The position numbers and the translations under genes are program-made. This document shows positions 1 to 5,030 of a stretch of 5,030 nucleotides of DNA, piece by piece. How positions within the stretch are numbered: the first letter of the stretch is position 1; every line of letters begins with the position of its first letter. A model generated the notes under the pieces. It did not search any database. It was given only the letters and a program-made list of their open reading frames with translations, and was not told the DNA's origin. This DNA comes from an uncultured Bacillota bacterium (GTDB taxonomy: Bacteria; Bacillota; Clostridia; Christensenellales; UBA1242): contig CALBYO010000059.1 of the NCBI GenBank assembly GCA_937889705.1, positions 1-5,030 on the forward strand, read 5' to 3'.

Positions 1-354
1 CTTAAAATCGGGTTTTTCAGTGGCGACAGCTATTGCTGTTGCCATTGTTTTTGTGTGTGAAATTGAAATGTCTATTTTACTAAAATGTTGTTTGAAATGT
101 GATAGTGTTTCGCCACTTAGATTAACAAATGGCTTGCCATTTTCGTTGTGATAAATCTCAATTTCTTTGTGATTTAATTTGTTTAAATTCAAGCATTTAA
201 AAACTGCTTCTTTGACACAAAAAAAGCCGCAAATTCGCTCATTTTTGTCTGCAAATTTATTGATGTATTCTATTTCATTGTCTGTAAAAATTTTGTTCAA
301 ATTAACCAAATTTTTAGTTCTGTCAATTTCTAAAATGTCTATGCCAACTGCCAT
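1..354 (-). CDS. acpS: Holo-[acyl-carrier-protein] synthase AcpS, 3' end cut by the window
   Basis: AcpS transfers 4'-phosphopantetheine from CoA to the conserved serine of apo-acyl carrier protein in the cytoplasm, making ACP competent for fatty acid synthesis. The 118 visible codons begin MAVGIDILEIDR, where D6 is the family's Mg-binding aspartate. VKEAVFK follows at about residues 47-53, with catalytic or metal-binding E49 in the usual KEA motif. Then come NGKP at 72-75 and the C-terminal ISISHT with H100 and an alanine-rich strand. Usual family length is about 118-126 residues, so only a few residues and the stop lie off the left edge. The ATG overlaps the recX stop (TAATG), and a GAGGA Shine-Dalgarno at 361-365, six bases upstream, supports this start. 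Translational coupling to recX is likely. The identification rests on motifs read by eye and is firm. Confidence 0.93.
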   Translation of the reverse strand, partial: MAVGIDILEIDRTKNLVNLNKIFTDNEIEYINKFADKNERICGFFCVKEAVFKCLNLNKLNHKEIEIYHNENGKPFVNLSGETLSHFKQHFSKIDISISHTKTMATAIAVATEKPDFK

Positions 355-977
355 TATTCGTCCTCATTTAAACTTTCAAAGTTGTAAAACTTATTTTTAA
401 CGACTTTATTGATTTTATCAAATGAATAACCCTTTGAAAAAAGGTGATTCATAAGTTTTTTCGCTGTTTTGTTATCTTTTGGTTTGTTTTTCAAAAACTT
501 GTCCGCAAGTGCGTTTATTATCTCGTCGTTTTCATCAAAATTTTCCATTAAATTATTGATAATTTCCCTTGAAACGCCTTTGGATTCAAGTTCAAAAGAA
601 ATCAATCTTTTGCCTTTTTTGTGCTGGTAATTAGCGATGTAAGCCTTGGCATAAAGTTCGTCATTTAAATAGTTGTATTCGTGTAATTTATCAACAACAT
701 ACTTTACAGTTTTTGCTGCATAGCCCTTGCCGAAAAGGTAGTCTTTCACTTGTTTTTCGCTTTTTATTGCACTCAAATATTTCAATGCTTTGTCAAAAGC
801 AACAAGTTTTTCGTTTTCAAACTGGGCGGTTTCAATATCTGCTTTCTCAACATTTTTACCTGTTTTTAAGCCGCTTTTAACTATTGTTTCGCTGTTTAGA
901 AAGCAATAAAAAGAACCGTCTAAATAGACGGAGTACTTGTCTTTTCCGCTTTTAACTATGTTTGTAATTTCTGCCAT
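354..977 (-). CDS. recX: Regulatory protein RecX
   Basis: RecX binds RecA and RecA-DNA filaments and modulates (usually inhibits) recombination and SOS activity in the cytoplasm. The 207-residue protein has the typical clostridial or bacillar N-terminal beta segment (KYSVYLDGSFYCF, about 14-26). Three helical RecX repeats follow: about 64-105 (ALKYLSAIKSEKQVKDYL, then GYAAKTVKYVVDKL), 108-146 (YAKAYIANY, then GVSREIINNLM) and 155-195 (LMNHLFSKGYSFDKINKVV). Length matches Gram-positive RecX, which is longer than the E. coli form. recA is not adjacent, unlike in many proteobacteria. The start at 977 is the only sensible ATG and matches the usual RecX N-terminus. However, the bases before it (TTGTAAAATACAATT) hold no Shine-Dalgarno, and a promoter-like sequence ends six bases before the ATG. 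The stop overlaps the acpS start by one base, so the two are probably cotranscribed. Confidence 0.93.
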   Translation of the reverse strand: MAEITNIVKSGKDKYSVYLDGSFYCFLNSETIVKSGLKTGKNVEKADIETAQFENEKLVAFDKALKYLSAIKSEKQVKDYLFGKGYAAKTVKYVVDKLHEYNYLNDELYAKAYIANYQHKKGKRLISFELESKGVSREIINNLMENFDENDEIINALADKFLKNKPKDNKTAKKLMNHLFSKGYSFDKINKVVKNKFYNFESLNEDE

Positions 978-983
978 AATTGT

Positions 984-1011
984 ATTTTACAACAAAAAAT
1001 TTTTTCTTCAA
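984..1011 (-). promoter_or_regulatory. Candidate sigma-A promoter for recX-acpS, possibly giving a leaderless mRNA
   Basis: On the minus strand TTGAAG (1011-1006) is followed after 16 bases by TAAAAT (989-984), 4/6 and 5/6 matches to the sigma-A consensus. The spacer holds a symmetric A6T6 tract (994-1005). The -10 ends six bases before the recX ATG, so initiation would fall at or next to the A of the start codon. It lies in the 37-base gap after the ylbJ stop. In AT-rich DNA such matches arise by chance; the missing Shine-Dalgarno is what makes this one interesting. Confidence 0.4.
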
Positions 1012-1016
1012 AACTT

Positions 1017-2012
1017 TTAAAGTGGAATGACTAAACAAAGCAGGAAAGTGATAAGTGTTGATAGTATTGCCTGGGTGAATTTTTGAAGGAAGAAAAAGCC
1101 TTTTGAAATCTTGAATTTTTCCAAAAAGTTAAGTCCTTGAAAGGCAACGGCAAGTCCGCCAAAACTGATTATAAAAGAACACAAAATCGTTTTAAGTTTG
1201 GCGCTGATTTGCAGTCCCGCAATGCTTTTGCAGCCGTTTGTAATCTCGAAAATTCCGTTTATTACGCCGCTGGAAACGCCTTTGTCTATGCCCAAAATTT
1301 CTAAAAATCGTGTGATTGGGTAAAACACATTTAATGACGACAAAATTTCAGTGATTATGAAAAATATGGTTATGTATCCGCCAATTAAAAGCACTGATAT
1401 AATTGAGTTCTCCATGCACTCTGAAAGGCTTAAATCAACCTTTTGTTTGACTGTGTTTTGCTGTGGTAATTCAACATATTTAGGCGTAAATTTGCGGTAA
1501 ATTAAACCATTTAAAATTGCAGATATGATATGTGAAATTAGAATAATATAGCCGATTTTAGCGCTAAAAAGCATGCCAACGCCAACAGTTCCAATAATAA
1601 ACATTGGGCCAGAATTTGATGTGAATGAGCAAATTCTATGTGCCTCATCGCGAGTGATTAAGCCTTGCTCGTATAAATCAGCTGTGATTTTCGCGCCAAG
1701 TGGATACCCGGATAAAACGCTCATTAAAAACACATAAGCAGAGATTGCTGGGCAGTTATAAAGTCGCTTTGTAACTGGTGCAAGATGTTTTGAAATGTGT
1801 TCAACGTAGCCTGTTGATGTTAGAAGTTTGGTGAAGAAAATAAAGGGGAATAATGCAGGTAAAATGTTTTTGCAAAACACAAGTATTCCGCTTAAACAAA
1901 CATTGATATATTTGCTTGGATTTATCACCAAGCAGCATATTATCAACGCCAGAAAAATTGCTAGAAGCAGGTTTTTTGTGTTAAGTTTAATTGACACAAG
2001 TTTTTTAATCAT
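1017..2012 (-). CDS. ylbJ: YlbJ-type sporulation integral membrane protein (Gate/nucleoside-recognition domain)
   Basis: A 331-residue polytopic membrane protein. Hydrophobic stretches lie at about 14-31, 36-61, 89-104, 135-149, 153-172, 203-226, 274-293 and 312-329. The conserved core resembles YlbJ: LFPFIFFTKLL (54-64), then LSGYPLGAKITADLYEQGLIT (about 100-120, with SGYP and GAK characteristic) and FTSNSGPMFIIGTVGVGM (130-147). B. subtilis YlbJ is made in the mother cell under sigma-E and is needed for normal spore coat or heat resistance; its transport substrate is unknown. This copy is shorter than the roughly 400 residues usual for the family. The open frame continues upstream to 2294, but that part is antisense to pta and reads as non-membrane low-quality sequence, so I start at the ATG at 2012, just before the basic MIKKLVSIK and first membrane helix. 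No Shine-Dalgarno precedes it. Other Gate-domain transporters are the alternative, but SGYP/GAK favours YlbJ. Confidence 0.82.
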   Translation of the reverse strand: MIKKLVSIKLNTKNLLLAIFLALIICCLVINPSKYINVCLSGILVFCKNILPALFPFIFFTKLLTSTGYVEHISKHLAPVTKRLYNCPAISAYVFLMSVLSGYPLGAKITADLYEQGLITRDEAHRICSFTSNSGPMFIIGTVGVGMLFSAKIGYIILISHIISAILNGLIYRKFTPKYVELPQQNTVKQKVDLSLSECMENSIISVLLIGGYITIFFIITEILSSLNVFYPITRFLEILGIDKGVSSGVINGIFEITNGCKSIAGLQISAKLKTILCSFIISFGGLAVAFQGLNFLEKFKISKGFFFLQKFTQAILSTLITFLLCLVIPL

Positions 2013-2019
2013 ATATAAT
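1991..2019 (+). promoter_or_regulatory. Consensus sigma-A promoter of pta
   Basis: TTGACA at 1991-1996, a 17-base spacer, and TATAAT at 2014-2019: a perfect match to the housekeeping sigma-A consensus at the optimal spacing. Transcription would start near 2026 and give a leader of about 50 bases before the pta TTG. The -35 and spacer lie inside the first codons of ylbJ on the opposite strand, and the -10 abuts the ylbJ ATG. This implies strong, largely constitutive pta expression. Confidence 0.85.
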
Positions 2020-2020
2020 A

Positions 2021-2049
2021 AACTTATGTTTAAAATATATGTGATATGA
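2021..2049 (-). promoter_or_regulatory. Tentative sigma-E-like promoter for ylbJ
   Basis: On the minus strand TCATATC (2049-2043) resembles the sigma-E -35 (KMATATT, 6/7). After 14 bases comes CATAAGTT (2028-2021), a partial match to the sigma-E -10 (CATACAnT, 5/7). The -10 ends eight bases before the ylbJ ATG, so the leader would be only a few bases. Support is the B. subtilis precedent that ylbJ belongs to the sigma-E regulon. The match is imperfect and the region is very AT-rich, so this is a weak call. Confidence 0.28.
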
Positions 2050-2062
2050 GCAAAAATCACAT
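2039..2062. repeat. Inverted repeat in the ylbJ-pta divergent region
   Basis: ATGTGAT (2039-2045) and ATCACAT (2056-2062) are perfect 7-base complementary arms separated by 10 bases. They lie in the predicted pta leader, ending two bases before the AAGGGG ribosome site, and upstream of ylbJ on the other strand. This could be a weak leader hairpin that affects pta translation, or a protein-binding site for a dimer serving both genes. No specific regulator is recognised. Confidence 0.45.
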
Positions 2063-2064
2063 TA

Positions 2065-2070
2065 CAAGGG
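2065..2070 (+). promoter_or_regulatory. Ribosome binding site of pta, fixing a TTG start
   Basis: AAGGGG lies six bases before the TTG at 2077. No ATG or GTG in frame nearby gives the expected Pta N-terminus, so this site supports the non-ATG start. Confidence 0.75.
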
Positions 2071-2076
2071 GTTATT

Positions 2077-3057
2077 TTGAATAGTTTAAAAAGCGTTTTA
2101 GCAAAGGCTAAAAATAAAGATAAAATCATTGTTTTTCCAGAAGCTGGATTTTCAGACCGCATCATAAAAGCGGCACAATTTTTGAATAAGAAAAAAATCG
2201 CTAAGGTTGTTCTTTTAGGCGATGAAAGCGCGCTTGTTTTGAGATATAAAAATTTGCAGGGTATGACAATTATCAACCCAAGAACATCTGACATTGGTGA
2301 TGACCTTATTAAGGTTTTGTATCAAAAACGCAAAGCAAAAGGCATGACAATGCAGGAAGCGGAAAATTTGGTGGCAGACCCAATTTATTTCGGTGCTCTT
2401 CTCGTTGAAACAGGCTTCGCAGATTGCATGGTTGCTGGCGCTGAAACATCATCTAGTAAGGTAATAAAAACGGCTTTGCAAGTTGTTGGTGTTGAAAATA
2501 AAGGCAGTATTGCATCATCTTTTATGCTAATTCAAGGCAAGAATAAATACATGCCAAAAGGCGGTGAAATGCTTCTTGCTGATGTTGGTTTTAATATTAA
2601 TCCAAACGCGGAAGAACTTGCAATTATTGCTTCTCAAACTGCTGAAAGCGCTAGAAATTTGTTTGAAATTAAGCCAAGAGTTGCCGTGCTTTCATACTCA
2701 ACAAATGGCTCAGCAAATGGCGAAAGTGCCGAAAAATCAAGGGCAGCAGCAGAAATTTTGAAAGCTGAAAATCATAATTTTGTGGTTGATGGCGAAATGC
2801 AGTTGGACAGTGCCTTAGTTCCAGAAGTTTGCGGCTTGAAATATCCAAATTCTCAAATTCAAGGCGATGCAAATGTGCTTGTATTCCCAGACTTGCAAAG
2901 TGGAAATATTGCCTATAAAGCGATTGAAAGGTTCGGCTCGTTAAAAGCTGTTGGACCAATCATTCAAGGGCTTAAAAAGCCTATAAACGACTTATCCCGC
3001 GGTGCAAGCGTTGAAGATATTATCTTCACAAGCGCCATAACAATCTTAATGGCATAA
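2077..3057 (+). CDS. pta: Phosphate acetyltransferase
   Basis: Pta reversibly converts acetyl-CoA plus phosphate to acetyl phosphate plus CoA. With acetate kinase it forms the acetate/ATP pathway of fermentative bacteria, in the cytoplasm. The 326-residue length is that of the short, single-domain class. Visible family motifs are IVFPEA near the N-terminus (about 18-23), AVLSYSTNGSA (about 203-213), VDGEMQLDSALVP, NVLVFPDLQSGNIAYK and the C-terminal INDLSRGASVEDI. In the last, S307, R308 and D314 correspond by position to the active-site Ser309, Arg310 and Asp316 of Methanosarcina thermophila Pta. Phosphate butyryltransferase is a relative, but the VDGEMQLD and PDLQSGN motifs point to Pta. 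It starts with TTG behind AAGGGG, has its own consensus promoter, and is followed at once by a terminator, so it appears monocistronic. ackA, its usual partner, is not next to it. Confidence 0.95.
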   Translation: MNSLKSVLAKAKNKDKIIVFPEAGFSDRIIKAAQFLNKKKIAKVVLLGDESALVLRYKNLQGMTIINPRTSDIGDDLIKVLYQKRKAKGMTMQEAENLVADPIYFGALLVETGFADCMVAGAETSSSKVIKTALQVVGVENKGSIASSFMLIQGKNKYMPKGGEMLLADVGFNINPNAEELAIIASQTAESARNLFEIKPRVAVLSYSTNGSANGESAEKSRAAAEILKAENHNFVVDGEMQLDSALVPEVCGLKYPNSQIQGDANVLVFPDLQSGNIAYKAIERFGSLKAVGPIIQGLKKPINDLSRGASVEDIIFTSAITILMA

Positions 3058-3071
3058 TGTTAAATTTTAAG

Positions 3072-3105
3072 TGCGAGCATTTTTAATAAAATGCTTGCAT
3101 TTTTT
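3072..3105 (+). terminator. Intrinsic terminator after pta
   Basis: A 12-bp stem pairs 3072-3083 with 3088-3099 (one G-U wobble, 3075 with 3096), closed by a TAAT tetraloop and followed by six T residues at 3100-3105. It starts 15 bases after the pta stop. The minus-strand reading has no T tract, so it acts only on plus-strand transcripts. Its right arm overlaps the candidate -35 of the next operon. Confidence 0.92.
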
Positions 3106-3123
3106 ATAATAATATAGTATATT
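3095..3123 (+). promoter_or_regulatory. Probable promoter of the asp23-fakA operon
   Basis: The strong pta terminator implies a fresh promoter between 3100 and 3145. One reading is TTGCAT (3095-3100), 17 bases, TATATT (3118-3123). Others are the perfect -10 TATAAT at 3105-3110, or TATAGT at 3113-3118 or TATACT at 3123-3128, all with poor -35 boxes. The region is so AT-rich that the exact start cannot be fixed by eye; initiation between about 3117 and 3135 is expected. Confidence 0.5.
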
Positions 3124-3129
3124 ATACTA
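3115..3129. promoter_or_regulatory. Perfect 15-bp palindrome over the asp23-fakA promoter; FapR-like operator candidate
   Basis: TAGTATA (3115-3121), one central T, then TATACTA (3123-3129): perfectly symmetric 7-base arms covering the candidate -10 boxes or start site. Written as TAGTA-N5-TACTA it has the half-sites and spacing of the FapR operator as I remember it from Bacillus (TTAGTA, about five bases, TACTAA). The outermost T and A of that consensus are absent. FapR represses lipid synthesis genes and is released by malonyl-CoA, a plausible fit for an operon containing a fatty acid kinase. A site for another dimeric repressor is equally possible from sequence alone. Confidence 0.45.
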
Positions 3130-3145
3130 CGCGAGAGACTTCGCG
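3130..3145 (+). promoter_or_regulatory. Small GC-rich hairpin ahead of the asp23 ribosome site
   Basis: CGCGA (3130-3134) pairs with TCGCG (3141-3145) around a six-base loop, giving a five-base stem whose last base is the first G of the GAGG ribosome site. The same stretch also reads as a direct repeat, CGCGAG at 3130-3135 and 3142-3147. It stands out as a GC-rich patch in AT-rich DNA. If transcription starts at or before 3130 it could partly mask the ribosome site. Confidence 0.35.
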
Positions 3146-3148
3146 AGG
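3145..3148 (+). promoter_or_regulatory. Ribosome binding site of asp23, choosing ATG over TTG
   Basis: GAGG ends seven bases before the ATG at 3156. A TTG codon immediately upstream in frame (3153) is only four bases from GAGG, too close, so the ATG is preferred. Confidence 0.65.
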
Positions 3149-3155
3149 TTTTTTG

Positions 3156-3506
3156 ATGACAGTAGACACTAAAAATTATTATGGTAGAATAACGATTTCA
3201 GACAACTCGATTGCGGTTGTCGCAGGTTATGCTGCCTTAGATTGCTATGGTGTTGTAGACTTAGTTCCAAATTCCTTAAAAGATAATCTCTCAGAACTTT
3301 TTAAAAAACAGCCTTATTCAAAGGGCGTAAAAATAACCAGCGTTGATAGTAGAATTTTCATTGATTTATACTGTATTTTTAAATACGGTGTTTCTGTCAG
3401 TGCTGTTGCCGAAAGTTTGAAAAGTGCTGTTAAGTATAGTGTAGAAAATTTCACGGGAATGATTGTCGACACGGTTAATGTCCATGTCGTAGGCGTTCGC
3501 GTTTAA
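3156..3506 (+). CDS. Asp23/Gls24 family envelope stress protein (YloU-like)
   Basis: A 116-residue soluble protein of the Asp23/Gls24/YloU family (DUF322). It shows the typical N-terminal GRITISDNSIAVVAGYAALDCYGVVDL (about 9-35), a central GVKITSVDSRIFIDLYCIFKYGVSV, and the C-terminal pattern with VKYSVENFTGM and VDTVNVHVVGVRV. There is no signal peptide or membrane segment. In Staphylococcus aureus, Asp23 is an abundant alkaline-shock protein held at the membrane by AmaP; the molecular role of the short YloU type is not settled. It directly precedes fakA with a 15-base gap, the same yloU-yloV pair found across Firmicutes, so the two are almost certainly one operon. The palindrome just upstream may control both. 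Family assignment is firm; function is not known. Confidence 0.9.
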   Translation: MTVDTKNYYGRITISDNSIAVVAGYAALDCYGVVDLVPNSLKDNLSELFKKQPYSKGVKITSVDSRIFIDLYCIFKYGVSVSAVAESLKSAVKYSVENFTGMIVDTVNVHVVGVRV

Positions 3507-3521
3507 TGGGTGAGAATTAAA

Positions 3522-5030
3522 ATGCAAAATAAGATTAACGGCGCAATGCTGAGAAAAATGGTTGTTGCTGGCGCTAGTATGCTAGAACAAAACAAAAAAA
3601 TGATAGACGCTTTAAATGTTTTTCCTGTTCCGGACGGTGACACAGGCACAAACATGTTTTTAACTATAAAATCTGCAACAACAGAAGTAAATAATTGTAT
3701 CAATAACAGTATAGATTCACTTTGTGAAGCCTATGCAAAAGGTGCACTTCGTGGTGCGAGAGGTAACTCAGGTGTTATCACTTCACAAATCCTTAAAGGT
3801 TTAACTTCTGTGCTTGGTAAATGTGAAGAAAATATCACAACAAAACAATTCGCAAAAGCGATTGAAGAAGGCGCAAAAGTGGCTTATAAAGCCGTAACAA
3901 AGCCAAAAGAAGGCACAATTTTGACTGTTATCAGAACAATGTCAGAAGCAGCATTGGACGCTTGCAAAAAGCATGCCGATTTTGAAGAATTTTTTGAAAT
4001 TGTCCTTGATAAAGGCGAAGAAATCTTGCAACAAACACCAGAAATGCTTCCTGTTCTTAAAAAAGCGGGCGTTGTTGATGCTGGTGGCCGCGGAATTATC
4101 GTGCTTTTCACTGGTTTTTATAAAGCAATTTGCGGTGACGAAAGTTTGGTTATAAATTTTGACGACCCAAAACCTGTTCAAACTTTGGACGATGTTATCG
4201 CAGATATTAGCAATCTTGGCGAAATTCAATTCGGTTATTGCACAGAATTCATGATTATTCACATGAATAAGAAGACAACCGAGGCTGATATTGATAAATT
4301 GCGTGAAAAATTGATGGCTATTGGTGATTCAGTGCTTTGTATCGGCGATTTGTCGCTTGTTAAAGTCCATGTCCACACAAATGAACCTAATAGAGCACTC
4401 GGATATGCTCTTGAACTCGGCGAAATTTGGAATATCAAGATTGAAAACATGCTTGAACAAAATCGTGAACTCAAAAAGAACCTTGGAAAGCAAGAAGAAC
4501 TTAAACCAATGGGTATGGTTGCTGTTGCTCCTGGTGACGGAATTGCTAATTTGTTCACAGATTTAACAATAGATAACATTATTCGTGGTGGCCAAACCAT
4601 GAATCCAAGCGCCGCAGACATCTCAAACGCTGTAAATAAGGTGCTTGCAGAAGAAATCTTTGTTTTCCCAAACAATAAAAACATCATTTTGGCAGCAGAA
4701 CAAGCAAAAGACCTTTGCGATAGAAAATTGCATGTTATTCCAACAAAGAATATACCAGAAGGTATTGCAGCCGCTCTTGCTTATAACGCAGATGCAAGCG
4801 TGGAAGAAAATATTGAAAGCATGACAGCAGCAATAGAAAGCGTTAAAGCGGGTTCAGTAACTTATGCAGTTAGAGCAACCCATGTTGACGGTTTTGACCT
4901 ATCAGTTGGCGAAATAATTGGCCTTGACGATAAAGCAATCTTGGCAAAAGGTAATAATGTAAATGGCACAACAAAAGAATTAATCAAGAAGATGATTAAT
5001 GACGATATTGTAAACATCACATTGTTCTAT
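3522..5030 (+). CDS. fakA: Fatty acid kinase catalytic subunit FakA (YloV, DAK2 domain), 3' end cut by the window
   Basis: FakA phosphorylates fatty acids held by a FakB (DegV-family) partner, giving acyl phosphate for PlsX/PlsY phospholipid synthesis. The 503 visible codons stay open to the right edge; homologues are about 550 residues, so roughly 50 are missing. Domains in order: an N-terminal DhaL-like ATP-binding domain (about 1-200) with LNVFPVPDGDTGTNM (D38 and D40 for Mg-ATP), RGARGNSGVI (77-86) and VVDAGGRG (184-191); a middle domain with C240 and the VHVHTNEP motif (H283, H285), residues that as I recall form a metal site in S. aureus FakA; and a C-terminal DegV-like domain from about 330 with APGDG, FVFPNNKNI (P383-N385) and VIPTKNIPEG. 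All key motifs are intact. The ATG follows GGTGAG (3509-3514) by seven bases. It was formerly annotated as a dihydroxyacetone kinase-like protein, but the three-domain layout indicates FakA. No fakB is visible here. Confidence 0.95.
   Translation, partial: MQNKINGAMLRKMVVAGASMLEQNKKMIDALNVFPVPDGDTGTNMFLTIKSATTEVNNCINNSIDSLCEAYAKGALRGARGNSGVITSQILKGLTSVLGKCEENITTKQFAKAIEEGAKVAYKAVTKPKEGTILTVIRTMSEAALDACKKHADFEEFFEIVLDKGEEILQQTPEMLPVLKKAGVVDAGGRGIIVLFTGFYKAICGDESLVINFDDPKPVQTLDDVIADISNLGEIQFGYCTEFMIIHMNKKTTEADIDKLREKLMAIGDSVLCIGDLSLVKVHVHTNEPNRALGYALELGEIWNIKIENMLEQNRELKKNLGKQEELKPMGMVAVAPGDGIANLFTDLTIDNIIRGGQTMNPSAADISNAVNKVLAEEIFVFPNNKNIILAAEQAKDLCDRKLHVIPTKNIPEGIAAALAYNADASVEENIESMTAAIESVKAGSVTYAVRATHVDGFDLSVGEIIGLDDKAILAKGNNVNGTTKELIKKMINDDIVNITLFY

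Noticed and set aside
994..1005. A6T6 tract between ylbJ and recX as an intrinsic terminator for ylbJ
   Set aside because: It has no loop, no GC stem and cannot form a terminator hairpin. It is better seen as a bent spacer in the recX promoter.
1828..2049. Plus-strand open frame opposite ylbJ
   Set aside because: It mirrors the ylbJ codons, has no recognisable protein features and contains the pta promoter.
2040..2061. TGTGA...TCACA resembling a CRP/Fnr-type binding site
   Set aside because: The half-sites are 12 bases apart instead of the six needed for CRP, and cAMP-CRP control is not expected in Clostridia. It is kept only as an unassigned inverted repeat.
2013..2294. Upstream extension of the ylbJ reading frame on the minus strand to 2294
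   Set aside because: It is antisense to the 5' end of pta, has no ribosome site and no family similarity. The pta promoter and the membrane protein N-terminus both fit a start at 2012.
2643..2656. Partial CcpA (cre-like) site, TGAAAGCGCTAGAA
   Set aside because: It matches the core but lacks the right end of the consensus and sits in the middle of the pta coding sequence, where it is explained by codons.
2669..2959. Minus-strand open frame inside pta
   Set aside because: A shadow of the strongly conserved pta frame, with histidine/leucine-rich composition typical of antisense reading and no ribosome site.
3503..4687. Several minus-strand open frames opposite fakA (3503-3703, 3884-4111, 3942-4262, 4259-4687)
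   Set aside because: All lie opposite well-conserved FakA motifs and have no family signature. They overlap one another and lack start-site support.
1..5030. A new multi-gene defence, mobile or biosynthetic system
   Set aside because: All six genes belong to known housekeeping or sporulation families. No transposase, integrase, repeat array, tRNA or unexplained open frame is visible.

Overview
This is a low-GC (roughly one third G+C by eye), gene-dense chromosomal window from a Gram-positive bacterium, most likely an uncultured member of the Clostridia. The evidence is the set of Firmicutes genes (a YlbJ-type sporulation membrane protein, an Asp23/YloU protein followed by fatty acid kinase FakA, RecX, AcpS), the strong Shine-Dalgarno sites at several genes, and consensus sigma-A promoters. 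A spore-forming lineage is suggested by ylbJ but not proven. The genus cannot be read from the sequence.

Layout. The left 2 kb is on the minus strand, in transcription order ylbJ (2012-1017), recX (977-354) and acpS (354 to beyond the left edge). recX and acpS overlap by one base. The right 3 kb is on the plus strand: pta (2077-3057) with its own promoter and a strong intrinsic terminator, then asp23/yloU (3156-3506) and fakA/yloV (3522 to beyond the right edge), 15 bases apart. ylbJ and pta diverge from a 64-base gap whose promoter elements are packed together. There is no gene-free stretch longer than about 100 bases.

How the genes fit together. Most are housekeeping. AcpS activates acyl carrier protein, FakA phosphorylates exogenous or recycled fatty acids, and Pta links acetyl-CoA to acetyl phosphate, so three of the six genes touch acyl metabolism. 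RecX modulates RecA, and YlbJ is a spore-envelope or forespore membrane protein. I see no mobile element, CRISPR array, RNA gene, defence system or other novel multi-gene system.

The points worth a second look are regulatory. A perfect 15-bp palindrome, TAGTA-N5-TACTA, sits over the asp23-fakA promoter and resembles the operator of the lipid regulator FapR. A textbook TTGACA-N17-TATAAT promoter for pta starts inside the ylbJ coding region. recX and ylbJ both lack a Shine-Dalgarno site and have promoter-like -10 elements only a few bases before their ATG, which suggests leaderless mRNAs.
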